Shown here: positions 7,806 to 17,246 of the stretch, piece after piece
How positions within the stretch are numbered: position 1 is the first letter of the stretch
Layout: every line of letters starts with the position of its first letter
Assembly (NCBI RefSeq): GCF_030719035.1
Contig: NZ_CP132203.1
Span: 2,108,001 to 2,172,000, forward strand
Reading direction: 5' to 3'
Source of the DNA: Hahella sp. HNIBRBA332
GTDB taxonomy: Bacteria; Pseudomonadota; Gammaproteobacteria; Pseudomonadales; Oleiphilaceae
DNA: 64,000 nucleotides
Program-made: the position numbers and the translations under genes
Notes under the pieces: generated by a model
Databases searched by the model: none
Told to the model about the DNA's origin: nothing
What the model saw: the letters and a program-made list of their open reading frames with translations, nothing else

Positions 7806-10800
7806 TTAGCCGGCTGCCGGCTGAGCGTGGCCGGATTCGATTTCGTCGCCGACGGGTTCATCCTTATGCTGCCGCGCCAGCAACACATACAGCGCTGGCG
7901 TCACAAACAGCGTGAACAGGGTGCCGATGGCCATGCCGCCCACCAGCACCAGGCCGATGGAGTTACGGGCTGCAGCGCCGGGGCCTTCCACTAAAGTCAG
8001 CGGGAAGTGGCCCGCCACGGTGGCGACGGAGGTCATGAGCACCGGTCGCAGCCGGGTCATGGCGGCCTGATGCACAGCGTTGAGCTTATCCATGCCCTGC
8101 ATTTGCAGCTTGTTGGCGAATTCCACGATCAGGATGCCGTTTTTGGATATCAATCCCACCAGGGTCACCAGTCCCACTTGCGCGTAAATGTTCATCGTGG
8201 TGGTCCAGCCGTTGGTCCAATAGGGCATATTCGGGTCCGGCATCTTCAAAGTGGTGAAGATCAGGGCGCCGAACATGGCCAATGGCGCGGAGCCCAACAG
8301 AATCACGAACGGATCGCGGAAGGAGTTGAACTGCACTGAGAGCACCAGGAAGATCATCAGAATCGCCAGTCCCAACGCAGGCAGGAACTTGCCTCCCTCC
8401 GTGCGCAATTGGCGGGACTCGCCCGTGTAGTTGATGGTGTAGCCCGGCGGCAGGATTTCTTCCGCCGCTTTTTCCAGCACCTTCAAGCCTTCGTCTAACT
8501 GGGCGGTCATGCCGGACAGTTTCACTGCATTAAGCTGTTGAAAGCGGTTCAGTGAACGCGGCACGGTGCTGTCGCTGATCGTGGCCACAGCGCTGAGCGG
8601 CATCAACTGTCCCTCGGGGCCGGAAACGTAGATGTCCTTGAGCTGGTCCGGATTCAGGCGCTCCACTCGCGACACTTGGGGAATGACCTTGTAGGCGCGT
8701 CCGTCCATGTTGAGACGATTAACGTAGTTGCCGCCCAACGCCGCGCTCAGATCCGCGCCAATTTGCGCGTTATTGAGCCCCAGCGCCGCCACTTTACGGT
8801 GGTCGATCACCACTTCAGACTGTGGTTGGTCGTACTTCAGGTCGATATCCGGCGGAAAGTAGAACAGACCGCTTTCCATCGCTTTCATTTGCAGTTGTTG
8901 CGCAAATTGCAGCATCTGTTCCGGCTCTGCGGTGGAGGCGATCACGAACTCCACCGGAAAGTTGCTGCCGCCGGGCAGGGCGGGCGGTTGCGCCGCGAAC
9001 ACCTGCAGACCGGGAATCTGGTTCAGCTGATTCTGCATATCCATAACGATCTCGGCGATAGAGCGATCCCGCTGATCCCAGGGCTTGACCACCATACCAC
9101 TGAAACCGCCGACGCCCAGCGCCGCTGCAAACGGGTCAGACGGCGACAGCAGGATCTGGAAAGTCAGATCGCGCTCTGGCGCATTCAGAAATATCTGCTC
9201 CGCGGCGTGACCGAAATGCACCTTCTGATCCGCAGAGGCGTTGGCGGCGTTGTTGATGATGCCGAACATAAAGCCCTGGTCTTCCAGCGGCGCCAGCTCT
9301 TTGGGAGAGAACATGTACATGGGGATCACCATCAAACTGAGCCCGGCCCAGATGGTGTACACCGCCGGACGCGCATGCAGCACCTTTTCCAGTACATTGC
9401 CGTACATATCGCGCAGACGGTCGAAGCGGTGGTTCACCCAACCGGTGAAGCCTTTTTCTTCACTTTCGGCGCTGCGTAACAGCTTGGCGCTCATCATCGG
9501 CGACAGCGTGAGAGCGACGATGCCTGAAATGGTGACCGCCCCCGCCAGAGTTAATGCGAACTCGCGGAACAAGGCGCCAGTCAAGCCGCCCTGCAGGCCA
9601 ATGGGAGTGTATACCGCCGCCAGAGTGATGGTCATGGCGATGACGGGGCCGATCAATTCGCGCGCGCCGATTCGGGCGGCTTCAAACGGACTGCGGCCTT
9701 CCCGCAAATGCCGTTCGACGTTCTCCACCACGACGATGGCGTCGTCCACCACCAGTCCAACGGAAAGCACTATCGCCAGCAGCGTGAGCAGATTCAGAGT
9801 GAACCCGAACATCTGCATCAAAAAGATAGCGCCGATCAGGGACACGGGAATCGCCACAATCGGCACCAGCACGGAACGGAAGGAACCCAGGAACAGGAAG
9901 ATCACCACCACCACGATTAACAGGGTGTCGGTGAGGGTTCCCACCACTTCGTGAATGGCGTTGTTAATGTACTCCGACGCGTCATAACCGATACCGCCCT
10001 GTAGACCGGGAGGCAAGTCTTCCGTAATTGCTTCCAGGTCCTTGCGCACCCGTTCCACCACCTCAATGGTGTTGGCGCTGGGGAGAGGGAAAATCCCCAT
10101 GAACACGGCGGTCTGACCATTGAAGCTGACTTCGGTGTCGTACTCCTCCGCGCCCAGCTCCACGTCAGCGATGTCCTGCAGACGGATAATGGTGTCGTTC
10201 TCCTGGCGGATCACCAGTTCCTGAAACTGCTCAACGGTGTGCAGGTCAGTGTTGGCGGTCAGGTAGGTCTGCACGAAGCTGCCCTTGGTGCTGCCCACCG
10301 GCGCAAGATAATTATTGGCGGCGAGGGCGTCATTGACTTGCGCGGGACTGATGTTCAGCGCGGCCATGTGGTCCGGCTTTAGCCAGATGCGCATGGCGAA
10401 GGTGCGGGCGCCGAAAATGTCCGCCCGCTGCACGCCTGACAAAGCCGCCAGGCGCGGTTGCACCACTCGCACCAGATAGTCGGTGATCTCGCTTTGAGAC
10501 AAGGAGTCTGACCAGAAACTGAGGTAGGCGGCGGCGAACTCCGAATCGGCGGACTGCACGCTGATGGCGGGCAGCTCCGAGCCAGCGGGCAATTCGTTGC
10601 GTACCTGATTCACCTTGGCGGTGATGTCCGCCAGCGCTTTGGTGGGGTCGTAGTTGAGCTTGAGCCGGGCGGTCACCAGAGACAGCCCCAGCATACTCTT
10701 GGACTCGATGTAGTCCACGCCGTCGGCGGAGGCGATAGCGCGTTCAATCGCCGTGGTGACAAAACCTCGCACCACGTCCGCACTGGCCCCCACGTATGTC

Positions 10801-10949
10801 GTGGCCACCGTGACGGAGGCGTTCTCGCTCTGCGGATACTGGCGCACGCTAAGTGAGTTCCAGGCCTGCACGCCGGCGATGATGATCACGATGTTGACCA
10901 CCAGGGCCAGCACCGGACGCCGCACGAATATATCAGTAAAAGCTTTCAT
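7806..10949 (-). CDS. RND multidrug efflux permease (HAE1 family)
   Basis: This 1047-residue inner-membrane proton antiporter has the full family length. It begins with the usual FVRRPVLALVVNIVIII helix. It has the two large periplasmic loops, the TM4 Asp pair (SVGLVVDDAIVVVENVERH) and the second-half repeat ending GLVTLVGLISKNGILIVEFAN. It is the second gene of an operon with the adaptor, 14 bases downstream of it. The outer-membrane channel is not nearby, so a TolC-type protein elsewhere is presumably used. The substrate cannot be told. The tail is short and polar. Confidence 0.94.
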   Translation of the reverse strand: MKAFTDIFVRRPVLALVVNIVIIIAGVQAWNSLSVRQYPQSENASVTVATTYVGASADVVRGFVTTAIERAIASADGVDYIESKSMLGLSLVTARLKLNYDPTKALADITAKVNQVRNELPAGSELPAISVQSADSEFAAAYLSFWSDSLSQSEITDYLVRVVQPRLAALSGVQRADIFGARTFAMRIWLKPDHMAALNISPAQVNDALAANNYLAPVGSTKGSFVQTYLTANTDLHTVEQFQELVIRQENDTIIRLQDIADVELGAEEYDTEVSFNGQTAVFMGIFPLPSANTIEVVERVRKDLEAITEDLPPGLQGGIGYDASEYINNAIHEVVGTLTDTLLIVVVVIFLFLGSFRSVLVPIVAIPVSLIGAIFLMQMFGFTLNLLTLLAIVLSVGLVVDDAIVVVENVERHLREGRSPFEAARIGARELIGPVIAMTITLAAVYTPIGLQGGLTGALFREFALTLAGAVTISGIVALTLSPMMSAKLLRSAESEEKGFTGWVNHRFDRLRDMYGNVLEKVLHARPAVYTIWAGLSLMVIPMYMFSPKELAPLEDQGFMFGIINNAANASADQKVHFGHAAEQIFLNAPERDLTFQILLSPSDPFAAALGVGGFSGMVVKPWDQRDRSIAEIVMDMQNQLNQIPGLQVFAAQPPALPGGSNFPVEFVIASTAEPEQMLQFAQQLQMKAMESGLFYFPPDIDLKYDQPQSEVVIDHRKVAALGLNNAQIGADLSAALGGNYVNRLNMDGRAYKVIPQVSRVERLNPDQLKDIYVSGPEGQLMPLSAVATISDSTVPRSLNRFQQLNAVKLSGMTAQLDEGLKVLEKAAEEILPPGYTINYTGESRQLRTEGGKFLPALGLAILMIFLVLSVQFNSFRDPFVILLGSAPLAMFGALIFTTLKMPDPNMPYWTNGWTTTMNIYAQVGLVTLVGLISKNGILIVEFANKLQMQGMDKLNAVHQAAMTRLRPVLMTSVATVAGHFPLTLVEGPGAAARNSIGLVLVGGMAIGTLFTLFVTPALYVLLARQHKDEPVGDEIESGHAQPAAG

Positions 10950-10963
10950 AATCGGCGGCCCTG

Positions 10964-12103
10964 TCAGGTGTTTTTGGGTTGCGGATCAAGTTTGAAATCC
11001 GGAGCCAGCTTGTTGTCGATGACCACGGACATGCCCGGCATCAGCTTGAATGAGCCGGTGGACACCACACGGTCACCGGGTTTCACACCTTCGACCACGA
11101 TGACGAAGTCGCCCTGGGTTTCTCCCAGACGCACCAACTGTTGCCGTAATACCAGCGGCGCATCGCCGCCGTCTTTGGCTTCGCCTTCATCGACGATATA
11201 GACAGAAGAACCGTAAGGGCCGTGCAACACTGCCGTGGAAGGAATGAACAGCACGTCGCGCGCCTGCGCCAGAATCATCTCCAGCGCTACGAACATGCCC
11301 GGACGCAACTTGCCCTCGGGATTGTCCAGCGTCGCCTGCACCCGCACGTTACGGGTGTTGGGATCGACGTCCGGATTGAACGCGGTGATTTTGCCGACAA
11401 ACGTCTGCTCTGGGTATGCATCGGTGACGACCTCCACTTTCAGACCTTCCGCCAGTTCGCCCAAACGACGTTGCGACAGCGAAAATTCCACATACACCGG
11501 ATTCAGCGATTGCAGGGACACCACGGGCGTGCCTCTGTTCAGGAACTGACCGACACTGATCTGGCGAATACCCAACTTACCGTCGAAGGGCGCCCGCAAT
11601 GTCTTCTTGGCGATCACTGCGCGGTTGTAATTCAGCCGCGCCTGCGCCTGCTTCACGTCGTTTTCCGCGTTGTCGAATTCAAGTTGGGAGATGTTGCGGG
11701 TCTTGCTCAGTTCTTTGGCGCGGGTCAGGCTTAGCTGTGCGCGGTCAGCGGCCACTTCCGCCTCCCGTAACTCGGCTTGTTCGATCTGATCGTCGAACAA
11801 CACTAAAACGTCGCCGGCTTTCACGTCGGCGCCGGCGGAGAACTTGATCTCCTTCACCGTCCCATCGATTTCAGTGTTGATCACCGTTCCCTGCACCGGT
11901 TTGACGGAACCCACCAGGGAGACGCGCGGTCGCCATTGCGACTGTTCGACGGTATAGGTGTTGACCGGCGTCGGCGGCATGGTCATCTGCGCCGCAGCGG
12001 CCCCCATGGTGTCGAACTGCTGCATCTTGACCTGGATGATCCCCCCAACAATGAGCGCCACAACGACAAGGCCAGCGAACACCCATAGGAGCTTTTTAAG
12101 CAT
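10964..12103 (-). CDS. RND efflux periplasmic adaptor (membrane fusion protein)
   Basis: The protein has 379 residues. ATG 12103 follows a GAGGAAG ribosome site; a GTG two codons upstream is less likely. An N-terminal membrane anchor (LLWVFAGLVVVALIVGGII) precedes a lipoyl/barrel-sandwich half (GTVKEIKFSAGADVKAGDVL). Next come a coiled-coil hairpin (EAEVAADRAQLSLTRAKEL), the second lipoyl half (APFDGKLGIRQISVGQFL) and a beta-barrel. It links the RND pump to an outer-membrane channel. It is first in the operon. No dedicated regulator adjoins it. Confidence 0.92.
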   Translation of the reverse strand: MLKKLLWVFAGLVVVALIVGGIIQVKMQQFDTMGAAAAQMTMPPTPVNTYTVEQSQWRPRVSLVGSVKPVQGTVINTEIDGTVKEIKFSAGADVKAGDVLVLFDDQIEQAELREAEVAADRAQLSLTRAKELSKTRNISQLEFDNAENDVKQAQARLNYNRAVIAKKTLRAPFDGKLGIRQISVGQFLNRGTPVVSLQSLNPVYVEFSLSQRRLGELAEGLKVEVVTDAYPEQTFVGKITAFNPDVDPNTRNVRVQATLDNPEGKLRPGMFVALEMILAQARDVLFIPSTAVLHGPYGSSVYIVDEGEAKDGGDAPLVLRQQLVRLGETQGDFVIVVEGVKPGDRVVSTGSFKLMPGMSVVIDNKLAPDFKLDPQPKNT

Positions 12104-12687
12104 ATGCACTTCCTCTGCAAAGTGAGTTAAAGCGTTGGATCACATTCGCCAAAATAGCAATTCAAGCGGCGCAAATATGATCATAAACCTGTCAAATCCC
12201 TGTGTCCCGGTCGCCATTGATGGACTCCGGCAGGCAAGTGGAAGCCTGGAATAGAGGGGGATTTACACCTTGTCGAACGGCGAACGCGATTTTCGACAAG
12301 GCGAAATGAAAAAATTTTAACTGAGAATAAGCTAAGGAAATCAAGTTATTGTGATAATTGCAAGAGAATGCTTCGTAGAATTTCATCCTGTTAAGTAACG
12401 GCTGCAGGGGAAAAGTTACTAGGTAGGGAGCGCCTAATGCGCTTTTACGTTTTCAACCGCCATGTGGCGCACAGGCGGCGGCTTATTCGGAACAGGTTTC
12501 AAAGGATTGAATCATGATTTTAATTCGCAAAAACGTGCGAGACGGGAACGGTCTCAAATCGTAGATCCCCCATAAGAAAGGCGTTACTCTGTGCGCTTTC
12601 AATATTAAACCTGCCGGAGTTATTAATATCGACACTAAATCATCACGCGCAATTGCGATCATCGAGACAGTTCTGATAGCCGTCCCG
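12104..12687. other. Intergenic region upstream of the efflux operon
   Basis: This stretch is about 580 bases long and partly AT-rich. It should hold the minus-strand promoter of the efflux operon. Frames on either strand lack ribosome sites and recognisable sequence. From 12565 on it is open in the frame of the next plus-strand gene. Confidence 0.5.
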
Positions 12688-13047
12688 GTGTTATTTATCG
12701 CGTGGTCCTCCGGCGCTGCTATTTTAATCGGCGTCTTTGCATCGTTGCGGAAAGAGAGTCTCGGTTTGGAACATATCCTGGTCACCTTCATCACCCTGAT
12801 ATGTTTGCTGGCCATATCCAGCCTCTTTGTTTTGCTGTCACGTTATTTAATTCATGGCGCCAGCGGCTTGGTTTCCACCCATAAGTTCTGGTGGCTATCC
12901 GCTAGTACCGGAGGCTTGGTCGCTCTGGTCTCAGTCATCTGGGCGCTGATGGCCACAAAGCCCATATTTCCCCCATTCTGGATCGGCGCGCCAGCGCTTG
13001 TTCCGTTATTGCATTTGTGGGGTATACGTTTGTATTGCAAAACGTAG
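12688..13047 (+). CDS. Small membrane protein, start uncertain
   Basis: A GTG at 12688 gives 119 residues with several hydrophobic segments (LFIAWSSGAAILIGVFASL, ILVTFITLICLLAISSLFVLL, WLSASTGGLVALVSVIWALM, FWIGAPALVPLLHLWGI). The frame stays open upstream to 12565 and remains hydrophobic just before the GTG (IAIIETVLIAVPV). The chosen start therefore cuts a likely first helix, and no ATG, GTG or TTG is available further up. Either a rare start codon is used or the 5' end is damaged. The family is not recognised. Confidence 0.45.
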   Translation: MLFIAWSSGAAILIGVFASLRKESLGLEHILVTFITLICLLAISSLFVLLSRYLIHGASGLVSTHKFWWLSASTGGLVALVSVIWALMATKPIFPPFWIGAPALVPLLHLWGIRLYCKT

Positions 13048-13196
13048 GCGCGATTTATATTGTTCAGTGGGTTGCGAAGTGTCGACTGCAACTGATTTTG
13101 AATAAGCGAGCAGACACACAAAAGAGACTTACACACTTAGTGTGCTGTAATACCAAACCTTGATGCCGCAACTGCGGTACTTTGATGTGGTGAATA

Positions 13197-13467
13197 GTGA
13201 AAAAATACTTAATTGGCGCACTGATTGGCTTTTTTTGTGAGCAGCATGGTTATTTTTCCGCTCGCAATGTACGAGCTGAAGAGAAAGGAACAGGTGGCAA
13301 GACATAATGGGTTTCTGGATGGGATGCAGCATACTGTGAAAGTATTGTCTAAGAAGTTTGGCAAGCCGCCAAAAGATGCTGACATAGAAGTTCTATATTC
13401 TCTCAAAACCACTGATATAGTAGTTTTTAAGATTGATGGAGTAAATACTGTCGGCATTGCACCTTGA
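13197..13467 (+). pseudogene. Small membrane-anchored protein, frame broken at a T7 tract
   Basis: GTG 13197 opens a convincing membrane start (KKYLIGALIGFF). After the run of seven T at 13230-13236 the frame shifts. Removing one T joins it to the frame VSSMVIFPLAMYELKRKEQ that continues to the stop at 13465-13467. The result would be an 89-residue protein with one N-terminal helix and a soluble domain ending in VVFKIDGVNTVGIAP. As written, the upstream frame ends after about 36 codons. The downstream frame can only start at TTG 13225, directly after a stop. The cause could be slippage, phase variation, decay or a sequence error. The family is unknown. Confidence 0.5.
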
Positions 13468-13538
13468 TTGATGTGAAGTATTATCATATATAAACTGTCA
13501 GTAGAATATATTTTCGACCATAATGCGAGGATGTGGTA

Positions 13539-13772
13539 ATGGAGCCGTTGGATATGGCGCTATCGTTCACTTCTGAAATGAATGATTGGGAGAACAAAAT
13601 GTATTTGGTCTCTAGGAATTATAGCGGTCAGGTTATAAATCACCAGTGTGACAGGGATATCCTCCCCGATTGCTCTTACGAAGAGTTTAAAGAAAAGTAT
13701 TATGGTGTTTTCAATAAGTATTGCACAAAAAGAAAACGGTCTTATGGCGATATTCCTCGAAAAGCTTTATAA
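13539..13772 (+). CDS. Small unknown protein
   Basis: This is a 77-residue soluble protein. ATG 13539 lies 9 bases after a GAGG site; GTG 13533 is the alternative. The sequence is polar with a basic C-terminal third (KYCTKRKRSYGDIPRKAL). No known motif is visible. Codon and base use are more AT-rich than in the flanking housekeeping genes, as in the previous small gene. Confidence 0.5.
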   Translation: MEPLDMALSFTSEMNDWENKMYLVSRNYSGQVINHQCDRDILPDCSYEEFKEKYYGVFNKYCTKRKRSYGDIPRKAL

Positions 13773-13803
13773 AGCGGTCCTGCCATATTGTTAGGGATGA
13801 AGA

Positions 13804-14094
13804 ATGAAAGATGTCCATAAATCCGCCCTGTGGGCCTTAATCAGTATTCCAATCACTCTTTTCGCAGGCTATTTCAGCTATGCGATGGCGCATGGTTCTT
13901 TTGCCTTTCTTGTTATCTTCTTGGCGCCAGGAGGAGTGATTGTTTCGCTATTGGAAGACGTTATTCACTCTAGCTCGTCACTGATAGTTGTGGGACTACT
14001 CGCTCAGTATCTGGGATATTTTGCAATCATCCACGGAGTCAGAAAGCTGGCGAGCTGGCTTCGATTCCGGTCGCGCAGGGACGCGTCAGCCTGA
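13804..14094 (+). CDS. Small membrane protein
   Basis: The 96 residues form three predicted hydrophobic helices (LWALISIPITLFAGYFSYAM, FAFLVIFLAPGGVIVSLL, SLIVVGLLAQYLGYFAII), ending in a basic cytoplasmic tail (RKLASWLRFRSRRD). The ATG is preceded by AGGGATGA. The family is not recognised. It is the last of a run of small membrane or unknown genes before the VOC-like gene. Confidence 0.6.
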   Translation: MKDVHKSALWALISIPITLFAGYFSYAMAHGSFAFLVIFLAPGGVIVSLLEDVIHSSSSLIVVGLLAQYLGYFAIIHGVRKLASWLRFRSRRDASA

Positions 14095-14134
14095 TAGACG
14101 CTCAGGATTTTTTATTGAATAGAAAGGGCCCACC

Positions 14135-14797
14135 ATGGAACTGGACCATATTTTTATCTGCGTAACGAAAGACGCCCCGGAAGGGGATCTGTTAACGGCA
14201 TTTGGTTTGACAGAAGGTTCCGCTAATACTCACCCTGGCCAGGGTACCGCCAACCGTCGCTTTTTCTTTCATAACGTATTTATCGAGTTGTTGTATTTAA
14301 ACGACCCGAAAGAAGCCGACAGTGCTCTGACTCGGCCGACGATGCTGCTGGAAAGACTGACCCAACATGGCGCTGCCATTTTGCCATTTGGCGTTTGCTT
14401 TCGACCTGAGACAGGCAAAGAGCGAGGCCCTGCGCCGTTCAAAAGCTGGGACTACCGACCCAAATACCTGCCGGCAACCCTGCGCGTGGAAGTCGCGGAA
14501 TCGCCATTAAGCGAACCCATGTGGTTTTACCTGGGGTTTGCCGGCAGACCAGACCAAGCCGCCCCAGAACGCGCACAGCCACTAATGCATGCCATCGGTT
14601 TCAGAGACGTCACGCGTGTTTGCGTAACATCCCCCAATAGAGAAACGCCCTCCGAAGCCGCCATTCAGGCGACCACTGTGAGCGGATTTGAGATGGCGGC
14701 GGGAGATGAGAGCCTATTGGAAATCGGTTTTGATCATGAAAAAGAGGGAAAGCATCATGACTTTCGGCCTCATTTGCCGTTGGTCTTCCGGTGGTGA
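14135..14797 (+). CDS. Glyoxalase-like (VOC superfamily) protein
   Basis: The protein has 220 residues. The start MELDHIFICVTKDAPEGD and the core FFFHNVFIELLYLNDP are typical of the glyoxalase-like domain of the VOC fold. The early His (DHIF) and the Glu in FIELLYL occupy usual metal-ligand positions. There is no signal peptide. The substrate is unknown, and VOC proteins range from lyases to resistance proteins. It is convergent with the LRR gene. Confidence 0.7.
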   Translation: MELDHIFICVTKDAPEGDLLTAFGLTEGSANTHPGQGTANRRFFFHNVFIELLYLNDPKEADSALTRPTMLLERLTQHGAAILPFGVCFRPETGKERGPAPFKSWDYRPKYLPATLRVEVAESPLSEPMWFYLGFAGRPDQAAPERAQPLMHAIGFRDVTRVCVTSPNRETPSEAAIQATTVSGFEMAAGDESLLEIGFDHEKEGKHHDFRPHLPLVFRW

Positions 14798-14815
14798 TGG
14801 AAGTGACGGCCGGGC

Positions 14816-15928
14816 TTAATCAAACAATATGATCCCCAGCTCGGCGTCTAGCTGATCGCACAGCTTTCGTTGTTCTTCTTCAGGGATGTTGTTGCTGTAA
14901 AGGTTTATTTCTTTCAGCTGTTTCAGGTTCAGAATTTCTGATGGCGCCTCAGTGAGTTGGTTGTCATTCAGGTGCAGGCGCTTTAGCTGAGTAACCTCGC
15001 CAATTTCTGGAGGTACTTTCTTGAGTTTGTTGAAGCTTAGGTCTAGTTCCTCAAGATTAGGAATATTCTTCAGTAGCCCAATCGCCGGCGGTAGTGTCTC
15101 CATATTATGGGTTTTCAGCGATAGAGATCTAACGCCAGCGAATTTTTCCAGGCATTTTAGCTGCTGGTCCATGTTATCCGTATCAAGACTGAGGCATAAA
15201 TGAGAAACGTTGCGAGGTAAGTTTGTTGAGGTGGTGATACAACTAATATCAATAGACAAATAGGTCAGTTTATCAAGTTGCGAAAGCACTTCAGGAACAG
15301 ATCCGAATTGGTTGCCAATCAGAGATAGAGAACTTAATGAGGATAGGTTTTCAATACTCTGAGGAAGATGCTCCAGTTTGTTGTTGTCCAGCTCCAGCGT
15401 GCTGAGTGAGTGCATGTTCCCTATAGTTTCGGGCAGCGCCACCAGACGGTTGTTATGTAAGTACAGCAGGCTCAATTTGGACAGCCCGCCTATTTCGTAG
15501 GGGAGCGCACTAAGGGCGTTCTGACTCAGGGAGAGAAGCTCAAGCTCCGCCAGATCACCCATCTCTCCTGGTAGGCTCTCCAGGCTATTATCCAAGAGCG
15601 TCAGGCTTTTTAGCCGAGATAGGTTTCCGATAGAAGATGGCAGGCTTGTTAGTTTGTTGTTCTCCAAATACAGATGATTGAGTCTGGATAACTTACCTAT
15701 CGTTTCTGGCAGTTGTCGCAGTTGATTACCTGACAGGCTGAGTCGCTCTAACTTCTGGAAAACGCTGATAGCAGGGGACAACTCCTCTAACGAACGATCC
15801 GCCAGATAAAGCTCGGAAAGCTGTTTAAGCTCTCTAAGTGCATAGGGAAGGCGTGGCGGCTGATTATCTGGAACATAATCTCTTAAAAACTCGAATGCTC
15901 TCTGGTAATTCTCACTGCTATTGATCAC
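14816..15928 (-). CDS. Cytoplasmic leucine-rich-repeat protein
   Basis: This 370-residue protein starts at GTG 15928, with AGGGG seven bases upstream. Almost its whole length is a run of about 23-residue LRRs of the bacterial/plant-like LxxLxLxxNxLxxLPxxIGxL type (LERLSLSGNQLRQLPETIGK, LNHLYLENNKLTSLPSSIGN). One irregular stretch near residues 215-255 contains DISCITTSTNLPRNVSHLCL. It has no signal peptide, membrane segment or catalytic domain, so it is probably a cytosolic protein-binding scaffold. It differs from the three LRR lipoproteins at 34-39 kb in lacking a lipobox. Confidence 0.85.
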   Translation of the reverse strand: MINSSENYQRAFEFLRDYVPDNQPPRLPYALRELKQLSELYLADRSLEELSPAISVFQKLERLSLSGNQLRQLPETIGKLSRLNHLYLENNKLTSLPSSIGNLSRLKSLTLLDNSLESLPGEMGDLAELELLSLSQNALSALPYEIGGLSKLSLLYLHNNRLVALPETIGNMHSLSTLELDNNKLEHLPQSIENLSSLSSLSLIGNQFGSVPEVLSQLDKLTYLSIDISCITTSTNLPRNVSHLCLSLDTDNMDQQLKCLEKFAGVRSLSLKTHNMETLPPAIGLLKNIPNLEELDLSFNKLKKVPPEIGEVTQLKRLHLNDNQLTEAPSEILNLKQLKEINLYSNNIPEEEQRKLCDQLDAELGIILFD

Positions 15929-16098
15929 GTCTAACCCCTGCGGCCGGCCTGCTAGTATAGAATGCGGGAAAAGCCTTTATCATTTCAAAACTAGCGTATT
16001 TGTGGCGGACTATATAGGAAAAAACGTCCAATTTGTTTATCTTTTCAATGACTTTTGATATGAGTGCGAGAGAAACCACGCACCAGAGGAACTGGTTG

Positions 16099-16854
16099 AT
16101 GACCATAGAAACAGAGCAAGATTTACTTCACCTGAAACATATCGGCGGTATTGTCGCGACGATTTTGCAGGAGATGATAACCCGCACCGAACCGGGGATG
16201 ACCACCGCCGAACTGGACGCCATCGGCAAGGCGTTGTTTGAAAAATACGAAGCTCAGTCGGCTCCGTTGGTGTCCTATAACTTCCCCGGTTATACCTGTA
16301 TCAGCGTGAATGAAGAGGCGGCTCACGGCATTCCTGGCGATCGCGTTATTCATCCTGGAGATATCGTTAATATTGATGTTTCCGGTGAAAAGAACGGTTA
16401 TTTCGCTGACACCGGCGGCACCTTTATTGTGCCGCCATCTACGCCTCAAAAAGACCGGTTGTTACACGCGACGAAGCTGGCGTTGCGCAACGCCGCGGCG
16501 AAAGCGCGGGCGGGGGAGAACCTGAATGTCATTGGCAAGGAAATCCAGAAAGTCGCCAAGGACAAAGGCTTCAAAATTATCAGAAATCTGTGTAGCCATG
16601 GCGTAGGGCGCAGCTTGCACGAAGAGCCGAAGGAGATTCTGGGCTATTACGATCCTCGTGAAGAACGGCGTTTGCACAAGGGATTGGTCATCACCATCGA
16701 ACCTTTCCTGTCCACCAAAAGCAAACACGTAACGGAAGCACACGACGGTTGGACCCTGATTGGCGCCGCAGGGAATTTATCCGCTCAGTTTGAACATACG
16801 ATGGTGATCACCAACGGACAGCCCATATTAGTGACCGTGCCTCAGAGCGCCTAG
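16099..16854 (+). CDS. map: Type I methionine aminopeptidase
   Basis: The protein has 251 residues. ATG 16099 follows AGAGGA by 8 bases; the in-frame ATG 16033 has no ribosome site. Pita-bread fold metal ligands are present: VNIDVSGEKNGYFADTGGTF (two Asp), CSHGVGRSLHEEP (His), ITIEPF (Glu) and FEHTMVIT (Glu). It removes N-terminal Met from nascent proteins. It is not beside rpsB, so it is likely a second map copy. It is divergent from the LRR gene. Confidence 0.93.
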   Translation: MTIETEQDLLHLKHIGGIVATILQEMITRTEPGMTTAELDAIGKALFEKYEAQSAPLVSYNFPGYTCISVNEEAAHGIPGDRVIHPGDIVNIDVSGEKNGYFADTGGTFIVPPSTPQKDRLLHATKLALRNAAAKARAGENLNVIGKEIQKVAKDKGFKIIRNLCSHGVGRSLHEEPKEILGYYDPREERRLHKGLVITIEPFLSTKSKHVTEAHDGWTLIGAAGNLSAQFEHTMVITNGQPILVTVPQSA

Positions 16855-16902
16855 CAGCTTCATCGTCTCCTGCTATGATCTTCTGAAATTAACCGCATTA
16901 AC

Positions 16903-16933
16903 CGTAGGTTGGATAAGCGAAGCGCCATCCAAC
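16903..16933 (+). repeat. REP-like palindromic repeat, copy 1
   Basis: GTAGG is followed by a hairpin with GTTGGAT and ATCCAAC arms around an AGCGAAGCGCC-type centre. Its layout (GTAGG, arm, GCG-rich loop, arm) matches the inverted copy at 17031-17062. Confidence 0.75.
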
Positions 16934-17246
16934 TTTTTGCGTCACGATTAGCTCAGGGGAAGCGTGGCGAGTATTGGGGCCGCCCAATAGTTGCATACAG
17001 AAAGCGACGCCTGGGTTGCTAATTGGGCTTGTCGGAAGGCGCTGCGCATTTCCGACCTACCGAAGAACTTACGACAAGGGGAGTTTCAGATACTGTGAAT
17101 TGGCCAGTTCATGACTGGCGCTTCCACCATTTCTGGCTAATTCTTATACATAGTCAGTCACAGGGATGAGCGGACAGGGATTCAGGACTTCCACCACCTA
17201 ATTGAGAAGTTGAGCCCGTGTCGCTGGCGGCCGGAAGGAGGGTCCT
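16934..17246. other. Intergenic region between map and the cyclase gene
   Basis: Apart from the second REP-like element there is no gene. The cyclase ribosome site (GGAAGGAGGG) lies at the end. Confidence 0.5.
17031..17062 (-). repeat. REP-like palindromic repeat, copy 2 (inverted)
   Basis: Read on the minus strand it is CGGTAGGTCGGAAATGCGCA, then GCGCCTTCCGAC. This is the same layout as copy 1 with compensating changes in both arms. The two copies form an inverted pair about 100 bases apart, as in REP doublets. Confidence 0.7.

Noticed and set aside
12483..12815. Minus-strand 110-codon frame
   Set aside because: It overlaps the hydrophobic plus-strand frame and has no ribosome site or known motif.
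16940..16990. tRNA-like GATTAGCTCAGGGG stretch
   Set aside because: It resembles a D-arm, but no T-arm, anticodon stem or acceptor pairing follows.
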